The position numbers and the translations under genes were made by a program. DNA of 64,000 nucleotides from Streptomyces mangrovisoli. GTDB taxonomy: Bacteria > Actinomycetota > Actinomycetes > Streptomycetales > Streptomycetaceae. Shown in pieces: positions 26,891 through 34,482 of the stretch; within the stretch, counting starts at the first letter, position 1, and each line of letters starts with the position of its first letter. The stretch covers positions 62,001 through 126,000 of the forward strand of contig NZ_LAVA02000097.1 in NCBI RefSeq assembly GCF_000974985.2, read 5' to 3'. The notes under the pieces are model-generated. The model saw nothing but the letters and a program-made list of their open reading frames with translations. It was not told the origin of the DNA and did no database searches.

Positions 26891-28984
26891 TCAGTCGGTG
26901 GCGGGCGTGCCCGGCCAGGGCGCGGGGGCCGGTGGCGGGACCACCGCGGGCCGGTCGTCGCAAGTGATGGTGTTCGGCAGTTCCCAGGACGCCAGCCAGG
27001 GTCCGGTGGTGCCGCCGCCGTCGTTGCCGCCGAGGTCGTTCACCGTGAACTCGGATCCGGTGGTGGGGAAGTTGAAGGAGCCGCAGTTGTTGACGCCGAC
27101 CGCGCCGACGTTGCGGGCGTCGACGTTCTCGAAGGACGCCGAGCCCGCGGAGCGGGCGCTGAGGACGGAGGTGCCGGTGCCGTCCACCTGGATGTCCTTG
27201 AAGCGGACCCCTCGGATCGCGTACTTGTCCTTCACCGGGAAGTCGGAGACGAGCATGATCGCGTTGTAGGTGTTGTCGAGGAAGTGGTCGCCGGTGACCT
27301 GGATGTCGGCGTCGATGTCCCGTTCCAGGGCGTAGAACCAGATGGCGCCGAGGCCGATCTTCCAGTTGAGCTCGAACGGCCCCGAGCGGACCGTGGTGTT
27401 GTCGGTGATCCCCAGTCGGCCGGTGAACGGTTCGGCCCCGAAGCGGGATCCGACCTGGATGGCGCTGCCCTCCCGGACGGGGTCGGCGATCAGGTTGCCG
27501 GTGACGGTGTTGTCGGTGCCGCCGTAGAGCGCGATGCCGTTGGCGAGGACCGGGCTCTGCACGGTGTTGTGGGCGAAGACGTTGCGGGCGTCGGCCGTCT
27601 TCTCCGACCACATGGCGAGCCCGTCGTCGCCGGTGTTGCGGACGAAGGTGTCCGAGACGCTGGAGTCGGTGACGCCGGTGTGGAAGTTGATGCCGTCGGC
27701 GATCTGGTCGGCGATCTGGGTGCGGGTGACGCGCAGACCGGTCATCGGGCCGTCGAACCACATGCCGACCTTGGTGTGGTGGAGGTAGAGGCCGTCGACC
27801 GTCGAGTCGCTGAGCGCTCCACCGATGGCGTTGACCTGGTCGGTGTCGACGCGTTCGCGTACGTCGCCCTCGACGGCGAAGCCGGACAGGTGGACGTCGT
27901 GGCTGCCGCCGTCCGCCGCGTCCTTGCCGTAGAAGCCGACGCCGGTATGGACCGAGCCGTCGGGGGCGGGGGTGCCGAGCGTGACCTGGTGGCCCTTGAC
28001 GATCGTGTACCAGCTGCCGGCGCCGACGATGGTGACGTCGTCGACGACGATGTGGTGGTTCACCTGGTACGTGCCCGGTGGCAGGTACACCTTGAGGTGG
28101 CGCTTCTTGGCGTAGGCGATGGCCCGGTCGATGGCGTCGGCCGCGTCGTGCCGGCCGGTGGGGTCGGCGCCGAAGGCGAGGACGTTCGCGGCGTTCTTCT
28201 CGACGTGCGGGGCGCCGACGAGCTGCGTGTCGAGCAGATCGACGACCGTCCAGGCCGCGGCGGTGTTCCTGGGCGCGGTGAGGCGGACGGTGTCTCCTGC
28301 GGCGTACCTCTTTCCGAGCAGCAGTCGCTGTTCGTCGTAGAAGTGGCTGGGCCGGAACGGCTTGTCGATGGTGGGCGCCGGGGTGGTGGAGGCCGGGACG
28401 CAGCCGCACTCGGTGATCCACCAGTCGGGGTGCAGCAGGTCGCCCTGGGGGTCGTTGCTGAACGGGTACTGGTTGTAGAGCCAGGAGTACTGCGAGGTGA
28501 GGGTCATCGTGGTGCGGTGACCGCCGTCCACGGTGACGTCGAGGGGCGCGGTGATGCCGCCGCCCTGCGGGGCGTCGGGAATGCTGTAGCGCACGGTGAG
28601 CGCGTCGGCGGCGCGCGGCAGGGTGAACTCGACGTACTGGCCCGGCTTCAGCCGCACCGCCGCGCGGCCGGACGCCTCGGAGGGCAGGGTGTAGGCGGTG
28701 CGGTCCGGACCGATGACGGTGCCGTTCGTCGCCGCGCTCTCCGCCTCCTGCTCGACGAAGTCCACCGCGGCGCCGCGCCCCGTGACGAGGGCGGGGTCGA
28801 GTCCGGCCCGGGTCACGGCCGGGGCGCCCGCGCCGCCGCCGTGCCCCGCGGCCGCGGGAGCCGGAGCGCCGAAGCCGAGCACGAGAGCTGCGGCGGCCGC
28901 GGTCACGGCCACGACCGTGCGCGCCGGTCTTCGCGTACGGCCCCGGAGCCGGTCGGCGGCCGCGGGGAGGGGGTGTCGCGCCAT
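26891..28984 (-). CDS. Secreted parallel beta-helix glycoside hydrolase, GH87-like alpha-1,3-glucanase (mycodextranase)
   Basis: Encodes 697 residues. The signal peptide (1 to about 46) has an Arg-rich N-region and the core VVAVTAAAAALVLGFG, ending AAAG. A beta-sandwich, CBM-like domain follows (65-240; QYVEFTLPRAADALTVRYSI). A right-handed beta-helix with many NTV/ITDN/GITxN-like turns starts at VLAFGADPTGRHDAADAIDRA and runs to about residue 640. DGINFHTG (Asp430) and NTGDDGLAMW (Asp453, Asp454) place three aspartates 23 and 24 apart. As I recall, that is the spacing of the catalytic Asp triad in characterised GH87 enzymes. It should cleave alpha-1,3-glucan such as fungal wall polymer outside the cell. 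The gene is monocistronic with its own terminator. Confidence 0.82.
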   Translation of the reverse strand: MARHPLPAAADRLRGRTRRPARTVVAVTAAAAALVLGFGAPAPAAAGHGGGAGAPAVTRAGLDPALVTGRGAAVDFVEQEAESAATNGTVIGPDRTAYTLPSEASGRAAVRLKPGQYVEFTLPRAADALTVRYSIPDAPQGGGITAPLDVTVDGGHRTTMTLTSQYSWLYNQYPFSNDPQGDLLHPDWWITECGCVPASTTPAPTIDKPFRPSHFYDEQRLLLGKRYAAGDTVRLTAPRNTAAAWTVVDLLDTQLVGAPHVEKNAANVLAFGADPTGRHDAADAIDRAIAYAKKRHLKVYLPPGTYQVNHHIVVDDVTIVGAGSWYTIVKGHQVTLGTPAPDGSVHTGVGFYGKDAADGGSHDVHLSGFAVEGDVRERVDTDQVNAIGGALSDSTVDGLYLHHTKVGMWFDGPMTGLRVTRTQIADQIADGINFHTGVTDSSVSDTFVRNTGDDGLAMWSEKTADARNVFAHNTVQSPVLANGIALYGGTDNTVTGNLIADPVREGSAIQVGSRFGAEPFTGRLGITDNTTVRSGPFELNWKIGLGAIWFYALERDIDADIQVTGDHFLDNTYNAIMLVSDFPVKDKYAIRGVRFKDIQVDGTGTSVLSARSAGSASFENVDARNVGAVGVNNCGSFNFPTTGSEFTVNDLGGNDGGGTTGPWLASWELPNTITCDDRPAVVPPPAPAPWPGTPATD

Positions 28985-29193
28985 CGGGGTCTCGTTTCTC
29001 TGGGAGCGGAGGACACCGAGGGCAGCTCGGTGCGCGGCGGCACGGCCGTCAGGGAGCCGTGCCGCTGCGTACCGGGACATTAGGGCGCGCAGCGAGAACC
29101 GGACAAGACGCAGGGCACATATTTCCAGCATTCAGTTAGGATTCTGCAAGTCTACGTCGATTTCTTGCGCAGCTTGCGCTTCTTGCGCGCGAC

Positions 29194-30813
29194 TCACCCG
29201 CTCGGGAGCGCGTTCGCCCGCCCCGCACGCCGGACCGAGCACTCCAGGATCCGGCCGTCGACCGTCCCGACGAGCAGGGTCCCGCGCGGGGCCACCGCGA
29301 GAGACAGCGCCGTCGTCGGCGTCCCGTCGATCTCCAGTCGGGTCTGCCACCGCACCGTGCCGTCGTCGGCGTCCAGCGCGGTCCGGGCGCCGGAGTTGTC
29401 CGCGACGTAGACCGTGTCCTCGTCGACGTCGAGCGCGGTGGCCGCATGGTCGACGCGGTACTGCCACCGCACCGCGCCGTCCAGGGAGCGCCGTACGACA
29501 TACGCGCCACCGGGCTGGAGACCCGCCCCGTCGTGGACCGCTCCCGCGTACACCAGGCTCTGCCCGATCTCGGCCGCCGGGCCGCCGAAGTGGTGCTCCC
29601 GGGGCTCCCAGGAGTGCGGGAAGAGCCGCCGCGTGGTCCCGTCGGCGCCCACGGCCACGACCCACTTGTCCTTGTGCGGCGCGTCCGGGCGCCGGCCCAC
29701 CAGGACGTACGGCCGGCTGGCGCGCCGGACGTCGAACGGATGGTTGAACAGGTCGAAGCCGCCGACCTCCGGGCCCTCCTGCCGATCGTCGAGGCCGTAC
29801 ATCGTCTGCTTTCGGGGGCGCCGACGCCGGTGGTCCGTCGGTCTCAGCACCACCCTGCTGCCGCCCGCGACCAGCACCCCGGCCTCCTCCAGGTCCAGGG
29901 TCTCCAGGACCTGCCCGGTGTCGAGGGCCACGCGCGCGATCCGCGGCGCCGGCCGTTCCCACACCCCGTCGCGTCGGCGCATGCGGCGTTCGGCGTTGGT
30001 CCACACCGAGGTCCCGTCGGGGGCGGGGACCAGTTGGCGGCCGCCCTCCTCGTCCGCGACCGCCCATTCCCGCTCCCCCGACGGCAGCCACGACTCCGCC
30101 AGGACCCCGTCGAGCGCGGCCAGCACCCGGCCGTCCGCGCCGCTCCGGACGGCCCACACCCGGCGCCGGGGTGACCACTGCCGACCGACCTCGGCGGCGG
30201 CCTCCGCGATCAGACGACGTGCCTCGGCCCGGTGATCCGGTCGTGCGGCCGGCCCCACGGGTGCCGCCAGCTCGTCCGGTCCGACGGTCCTCGGGCCCAC
30301 CGCCGTCCAGTCGGCCCGCGTGAGCACGACCGTGTGCCCCTGCTGATGCGCGTCGTCGTTCTCCCAGTCGTCGCACGGGGACAGAACCAGACGCAGCCGC
30401 CCCGGACCGCACCATGCGACGCTCAGCACCTCCCGCGCGTGGCGCAGCGCGGACACCACGGTGCCGGAGTCCAGGTGAACCAGGAGGAGTTCGCCTTCGA
30501 AGGAGTAGCCGCCGTCGTAGGAGCCCGTGCCGACGGCCAGCAGCGGCAGCGTGGGGTGGAAGGCCGCCGCGTGCACGGGGTACCTCGACCGCACGAGGTG
30601 TTCGCAGCGCAGCGTGTCCCGGTCGTAGACACCGATCCGGTCGCCCGTCCAGCGTGCGTCCGCCGTCCCGGAGCCGCTCCACTGGAGCCGCCCGATGTCA
30701 CCGGCCACGGCGATCCTGCGCGCGCCTTCGTCGATGACGGCCAGGCTCGGCAATCCGGTCTCGGCGAAGGGCCCGTCGCCCAGCACACGTCGGACCAGCG
30801 GCAGTACGGTCAT
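29194..30813 (-). CDS. PQQ/WD-type beta-propeller protein
   Basis: Encodes 539 residues from ATG 30813 with an excellent GGAGGAAG site. Repeated four-stranded blade motifs are visible: VAGDIGRLQWSGSG, HPTLPLLAVGTG, VLSVAWCGPG, VRWQYRVDHAATALDVDEDT and VRWQTRLEIDGTPTTALSLA, the last two of PQQ type. There is no signal peptide or membrane segment, so it is a cytoplasmic propeller, probably a binding scaffold. The TGA stop is followed in frame by 13 codons rich in Arg and Lys before a TAG (see findings). The function is unknown. It lies downstream of a GNAT gene, with a hairpin between them. Confidence 0.82.
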   Translation of the reverse strand: MTVLPLVRRVLGDGPFAETGLPSLAVIDEGARRIAVAGDIGRLQWSGSGTADARWTGDRIGVYDRDTLRCEHLVRSRYPVHAAAFHPTLPLLAVGTGSYDGGYSFEGELLLVHLDSGTVVSALRHAREVLSVAWCGPGRLRLVLSPCDDWENDDAHQQGHTVVLTRADWTAVGPRTVGPDELAAPVGPAARPDHRAEARRLIAEAAAEVGRQWSPRRRVWAVRSGADGRVLAALDGVLAESWLPSGEREWAVADEEGGRQLVPAPDGTSVWTNAERRMRRRDGVWERPAPRIARVALDTGQVLETLDLEEAGVLVAGGSRVVLRPTDHRRRRPRKQTMYGLDDRQEGPEVGGFDLFNHPFDVRRASRPYVLVGRRPDAPHKDKWVVAVGADGTTRRLFPHSWEPREHHFGGPAAEIGQSLVYAGAVHDGAGLQPGGAYVVRRSLDGAVRWQYRVDHAATALDVDEDTVYVADNSGARTALDADDGTVRWQTRLEIDGTPTTALSLAVAPRGTLLVGTVDGRILECSVRRAGRANALPSG

Positions 30814-30843
30814 GCAGACTTCCTCCAAGGGGCGCACGGCAAA

Positions 30844-30873
30844 GGCCGCCGTCCCTCGCGCGGGACGGCGGCC
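30844..30873 (-). terminator. Hairpin between the GNAT and beta-propeller genes
   Basis: A perfect 12-bp stem (GGCCGCCGTCCC and complement) with the loop TCGCGC lies 31 nt upstream of the beta-propeller start and about 170 nt after the GNAT stop. It could end GNAT transcription or act as an attenuator in the propeller leader. Confidence 0.65.
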
Positions 30874-31046
30874 GTTCATGCTCTCTGTTCTGTCGCCGCG
30901 CGCGCCATCGGATATCCGGCGGCGGGCGGCACGCTCCGCCTCGGGCGGCTTGGCGGGCTTGGTAGGTGCGGGATGTGCGGGCGGCCTCGGGGGGCGGGCG
31001 GCCCGGCTCAGGGGCGGTCCGGGTCGGTCAGGGACGCCCGTTGCGG

Positions 31047-31589
31047 TCAGGTTCGGTCGAGACCCCAGGTCTGGAGGGTGAAGGGGCGGCCCTTCTCCTC
31101 GCCGGTGATCAGCGGAACGTCGAGCAGGGTGAAGCCCGCCTTGGTCGCCACGGCGACGCTGGCCGCGTTCTCGGCCTCCAGCTCCAGGATCACCTGCTCT
31201 GCGGCCAGCTGCTCGAAGGCGTACGCGGCCATCACCCGTACCGCGCGCGCCGCGAGCCCCTGACCACGGTGCGCCGGGCCCACCGCGTAGCCGATCTCCG
31301 TGCCTTCTGGGGAACGGCGCACCATCACCTCGCCGAGCGGTGCTCCGCCGTCGACCGTGATCGCGAGCAGGACGGCGGTGCCCTCCGCCCGCAGCTGACG
31401 GGCCCGGTCCAGGCGTGCGCGGGCGGCGGCGTCGTCGAAGGGGGAGACGATCGGCGTCCAGTACGCGATGTCGGGGTGGTCGAACAGCTCCGGCATCGCC
31501 GTCAGGTCCGCCTCCGTCCAGTCCCGCAGGACGAGACCCTCCCCCGAGAGCTCGATCCGCTCGGGAAACGACGACATGGTGCTGCTCAT
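31047..31589 (-). CDS. GNAT family N-acetyltransferase (RimJ/RimL-like)
   Basis: Encodes 180 residues from ATG 31589, which has GGGAGG 8 nt upstream. The GNAT fold is clear: an N-terminal strand LVLRDWTEADL, motif A GYAVGPAHRGQGLAARAVRVM with the acetyl-CoA-binding R/Q-x-x-G-x-G/A pattern, and motif B with ENAASVAVATKAGF. These features place it among RimJ/RimL-type enzymes, which acetylate protein N-termini or small amines. The real substrate is unknown. It follows the channel gene on the same strand by 63 bp and may be cotranscribed with it. Confidence 0.92.
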   Translation of the reverse strand: MSSTMSSFPERIELSGEGLVLRDWTEADLTAMPELFDHPDIAYWTPIVSPFDDAAARARLDRARQLRAEGTAVLLAITVDGGAPLGEVMVRRSPEGTEIGYAVGPAHRGQGLAARAVRVMAAYAFEQLAAEQVILELEAENAASVAVATKAGFTLLDVPLITGEEKGRPFTLQTWGLDRT

Positions 31590-31652
31590 GGTGCGGGACC
31601 TCCCTGGCCTGTTCGAACGAGGCAGGATAACCGGCGGGGCTGAACGCCGGGC

Positions 31653-32612
31653 TCAGACCGCCGTGAGGGTCCGGGGGGCGGGGTCCGCGGCGGGGAGGGG
31701 CAGCTCGTCGGGGACGGTGTCCACCGCGGGGAGGGACGGCTGTTCGGGGACGGTGTCCACAGCGGGGAGGGACGGCTGTTCGGGGACGGTGTCCACAGCG
31801 GGGAGGGACGGCTGTTCGGGGACGTCGACGGCCTTGACCGACTTCGAGGTGCCGCGGTTCGAGAACCAATACGCCCCGGCCACCAGGACCGCGCCGCCCA
31901 CGATGTTGCCCGGGACGGTGAAGGCGAGGTTGTGGGCGAGGTCGCCGACGCTTGCCTGACCGTTGACGATGCCGAGCGAGAACAGCGACATGTTGGCGAT
32001 GCTGTGCTCGAAGCCGCTGGAGACGAAGGCGAACACGGGAATCCACACCATGAAGGCCTTGGCCCCGTCACTGGTCGTCCGGGTGAACATCCACACGGCC
32101 AGGCAGACCAGCATGTTGCAGAGCATGGCCCGCGCGAACAGCTGTCCCCCTGTCTCGACTTCCTTCGCGGCCAGCAGGCTGCCCAGCAGGGCGGCGGAGG
32201 GCCCGGACTTGACGGTCCCTGCCGCGCCTATGATCAGCGCGAAGAACACCGTCCCCGTCAGGTTGCCGACCAGGGACATCCCCCAGATCCGCGCCGTGTC
32301 GAGCCAGGTGGTGCGGCGGCTGAGCGTGCCGAACGTCATGGTCATGCACTGGCTGGTGAACAGGTCGGCGCCGGCGAACATCACCAGGGTCAGGGCGACG
32401 GGGAACACCATGCCCTCGACCAGCTTGACGGCACCGGAGTGCCCCGCCTCGAGCGGCCCCGCGACGCTGAGCATCAAAACCTCGCCGATACCGATGTAGA
32501 CACCGGCGAGCATCGCGGAGACCAGGTAACGGGCGGGTGAGCGAACCAGCCGGGCCTTCTTCACGGCCAGGTCCACGGATGCGGCAATGGTGTCGGGAAT
32601 CGTCAGGGGCAT
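31653..32612 (-). CDS. Formate/nitrite transporter (FNT) family channel with repetitive C-terminal tail
   Basis: Encodes 319 residues. Residues 1-265 are the six-helix FNT pore, with the family features GVYIGIGEVLMLSV, ALTLVMFAGADLFTSQCM, LVGNLTGTVFFALI and FSSGFEHSIANMSLF-like segments (here FVSSGFEHSIANM). FNT pentamers conduct formate, nitrite or hydrosulphide with protons. The cytoplasmic C-terminus carries three perfect copies of the 12-residue unit VPEQPSLPAVDT and a fourth degenerate one, which is unusual for the family. The start is ATG 32612. The tail is discussed as a repeat feature. Confidence 0.92.
   Translation of the reverse strand: MPLTIPDTIAASVDLAVKKARLVRSPARYLVSAMLAGVYIGIGEVLMLSVAGPLEAGHSGAVKLVEGMVFPVALTLVMFAGADLFTSQCMTMTFGTLSRRTTWLDTARIWGMSLVGNLTGTVFFALIIGAAGTVKSGPSAALLGSLLAAKEVETGGQLFARAMLCNMLVCLAVWMFTRTTSDGAKAFMVWIPVFAFVSSGFEHSIANMSLFSLGIVNGQASVGDLAHNLAFTVPGNIVGGAVLVAGAYWFSNRGTSKSVKAVDVPEQPSLPAVDTVPEQPSLPAVDTVPEQPSLPAVDTVPDELPLPAADPAPRTLTAV
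31708..31815 (-). repeat. Three 36-bp tandem repeats inside the FNT gene
   Basis: Three head-to-tail 36-bp units, differing at one position, lie at 31708-31743, 31744-31779 and 31780-31815. Each encodes VPEQPSLPAVDT. A partial copy follows. The repeat keeps the frame, so copy-number changes would lengthen or shorten the tail without disrupting the gene. Confidence 0.9.
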
Positions 32613-32698
32613 ACGGTCGAGACTATGCGCCCCACCCGTCCCGTTTAAGGCGATATGGTCCCGAGCATGCGGGACCTTCAGCCCGTTTGTCCCGGGCC

Positions 32699-32933
32699 GT
32701 TCAGCAGACCGGGCTGTACGTGGCCGCGCTGCCGCACGACTTCGGCCCGGTGGCGGAGTTCGACAGCCACACGGTCGACTTCGAGGCGGCCGGCGGACAC
32801 GTGGCCTGGGTGTTCGCGGCGGGTGCCGGGTGGCCGGTCGAGCGCAGGCAGCGGCTGTCGGAGGTCATCGTCCGGCACATGTGGCCTCGCCGAGCGCGTC
32901 CGGGCCAACCCGCTGGACCGCCCGGCCGGATGA
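32699..32933 (+). pseudogene. Remnant of an HD-domain hydrolase gene
   Basis: A decayed fragment reads GLYVAALPHDFGPVAEFDSH, then FEAAGGHVAWVFAAGAGWPV and SEVIVRHMW. It resembles HD-domain proteins annotated as cyanamide hydratase-like, keeping the HD pair and later His residues. No proper start is present. Near 32885 the sense continues in another frame (LAERVRANPLDRPAG) to a stop at 32933, so there is at least one frameshift, and the C-terminal half is missing. Recognition of the family is from memory. Confidence 0.6.
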
Positions 32934-32978
32934 TGCCGGCCCCGCGCCAGGCGGTCTCCCCGGGAACAGGATCCCGGT

Positions 32979-33710
32979 TCAGCGGACGGCGGAGGTGCGG
33001 CGGAGGTGGTCCACCAGGGCGAGGAAGAGCAGGAAGTTGGGAATGTCCTTCACGCGCTTGCTCGACCAGGAGAGCCACTTGCCGGACTTCCGCAGCGCCA
33101 CCACGCCGTTGTTGACGCGCACGTCCTCGATCTCCGACCACGTCATGGCGCCGCGCTTGGCCGCCGTGACCCCGCCGCGGTCGAGGGACATGTCGCCGAA
33201 GGTGAACGTCCGGCCCGCCTCCAACATCTGCAGCATGCCCGGCAGTTGCGCCGTGGCGATCTCCTGCTGGATGAACGGCCCCCACCGCTCGGGCTCGGCG
33301 TAGAAGTCGGTGACCTTGCGGACCGTGCCGTCCCCCTTGTGGAGGGTGTACTGGTACTTCGTGGCGACGTGGATGCCGTTGACGTACCGCTCGGTGATCG
33401 CCTGAAGCGCCATCATCGAGTCCCAGCGGAAGGCGGCGGGCTGCCCCTTGCGGTCGGTCTCGATCATCCCCTGCTCGAAGAAGTACAGCCGACGAGCGGC
33501 GGACTTGCGGGAGAAATTGGGGGTCTGCACCAGCATCCAGGCGAACAGGAGCCCGGGGAGCACGAAGATGAACAACCCGACGACGGTCAGAAAGAGCAAG
33601 TTGCAGATCATCAGCACGCCCAGCCGTTTCGGCAGGAACGTGCCGCGATGGCGGCCGAGGCCCTCGGCCGTGGCGAGGCCGGCTATGTCGTCGGGGATGC
33701 GGTCGTCCAT
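32979..33710 (-). CDS. DUF6585 family membrane protein
   Basis: Encodes 243 residues. A hydrophobic hairpin (LGVLMICNLLFLTVVGLFIFVLPGLLFAWM, about 33-62) anchors the protein. The rest is a soluble domain with FSRKSAARRLYFFEQGMIET, TWSEIEDVRVNNGVVAL and RVKDIPNFLLFLALVDHLR, the pattern of DUF6585, a family of unknown function with a PH-like appearance. The start is ATG 33710. It follows the small secreted protein gene in the same orientation but is separated from it by other sequence on the lower side. No role can be assigned. Confidence 0.78.
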   Translation of the reverse strand: MDDRIPDDIAGLATAEGLGRHRGTFLPKRLGVLMICNLLFLTVVGLFIFVLPGLLFAWMLVQTPNFSRKSAARRLYFFEQGMIETDRKGQPAAFRWDSMMALQAITERYVNGIHVATKYQYTLHKGDGTVRKVTDFYAEPERWGPFIQQEIATAQLPGMLQMLEAGRTFTFGDMSLDRGGVTAAKRGAMTWSEIEDVRVNNGVVALRKSGKWLSWSSKRVKDIPNFLLFLALVDHLRRTSAVR

Positions 33711-33798
33711 GATGGCGCTTCACTCTCGGAACAGGGGGACGGGTTCCGGCGCTGTCGGCGCCGGGGCTCGCGCAGCGTAACGGATGGCATCCGCCGCG

Positions 33799-33843
33799 GG
33801 GATCGCCGGTGTCCCTACGAGACGCCGGGATCGCCGGTGTCCC
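33799..33843. repeat. Direct repeat of 17 bp
   Basis: GGGATCGCCGGTGTCCC occurs at 33799-33815 and 33827-33843, spaced 28 bp start to start. It lies upstream of the DUF6585 gene and could be regulatory or a simple duplication. Confidence 0.7.
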
Positions 33844-33855
33844 CCGCGAGCCCTT

Positions 33856-33889
33856 GCCTGCCCTCGACCCCCGTGCGCCGAGGGCAGGC
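33856..33889 (-). terminator. Hairpin downstream of the small secreted protein gene
   Basis: An 11-bp stem (GCCTGCCCTCG and complement) with a 12-nt loop lies 26 bp after the minus-strand stop at 33915. It is a good factor-independent terminator candidate. Confidence 0.75.
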
Positions 33890-33914
33890 CGCCAGTGGAC
33901 CGGTCAGTGGGCCG

Positions 33915-34370
33915 TCACGCGTGGCCGCTGTAGGCGAGGCTGCACGAGAAGGCCTCGCCCTTGACCGCGCAGAGCTGGATGTAGACCGTCGTCCCCTCGG
34001 CCAGGTCGCCGCTGTTCCAGGCGCTCTCGTAGGGCGACGTGTGGCCGCGCGTGGTGGCCTGGCGCCCCGTCACCGGGGAGATCATGCTGGCTCCCATGCC
34101 GTACCCGTCGGCGTAGTAGTCGCCCACCTTGAAGGCGTCGCCGGGGATGTCGCCGCCCTGGATGGGGTCGGCGTTCCATTCCATGATGCCCGCGTAGGTG
34201 CCGCCGTAGTAGGCGGCGATGGTGAAGCTGCCGTTGGAGGACACGGCGCTCTTCTCGAACGTGAAGCCGGCCGCGGCGGCGTCGGTCGATCCGAGCGTGA
34301 GGGAGCTCGCGCCGGCCAGGGCGGCCGCGGCCAGGAAGGTGACGGCGCGATTCCTCTGTCTCTTCTTCAT
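33915..34370 (-). CDS. Small secreted protein of unknown function
   Basis: Encodes 151 residues from ATG 34370; GAGGGAGA lies upstream. The signal peptide is clear: KKRQRNR, then AVTFLAAAALAGASSLTLG, cleaved after DAAAA. The mature protein of about 120 residues is rich in Gly, Tyr and Ser (SNGSFTIAAYYGGTYAGIME, VGDYYADGYGMGASM) with two Cys (LCAVKGEAFSCSL) that may form a disulphide. It looks like a compact beta protein. Two direct repeats 22 bp apart lie upstream, and an AraC regulator gene precedes it, so expression is probably conditional. I do not recognise the family. Confidence 0.82.
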   Translation of the reverse strand: MKKRQRNRAVTFLAAAALAGASSLTLGSTDAAAAGFTFEKSAVSSNGSFTIAAYYGGTYAGIMEWNADPIQGGDIPGDAFKVGDYYADGYGMGASMISPVTGRQATTRGHTSPYESAWNSGDLAEGTTVYIQLCAVKGEAFSCSLAYSGHA

Positions 34371-34436
34371 CGGGGGGTCTCCCTCAGTGGGTGCGGTGTT
34401 CACCCGTCGAGACTGCCCGAGTTGGATCATCTCGTG

Positions 34437-34471
34437 TTGGCACTGCGTCCACGGGTGATTGGCACTGCGTC
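34437..34471 (-). promoter_or_regulatory. Candidate AraC operator (two direct repeats)
   Basis: TTGGCACTGCGTC occurs at 34437-34449 and 34459-34471, 22 bp apart start to start, so both copies face the same side of the helix. The pair lies between the araC-type gene (stop 34483) and the small secreted protein gene (start 34370), upstream of the latter. Confidence 0.6.
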
Positions 34472-34482
34472 GACGGTTCCCC

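Noticed and set aside
27284..29083. Long plus-strand open frame opposite the GH87 gene
   Set aside because: Its translation is low-complexity Val/Gly/Asp-rich without motifs, and the minus strand carries the signal peptide and catalytic motifs.
31708..31815. CRISPR-like array
   Set aside because: The 36-bp units are directly adjacent without spacers and encode an in-frame peptide repeat.
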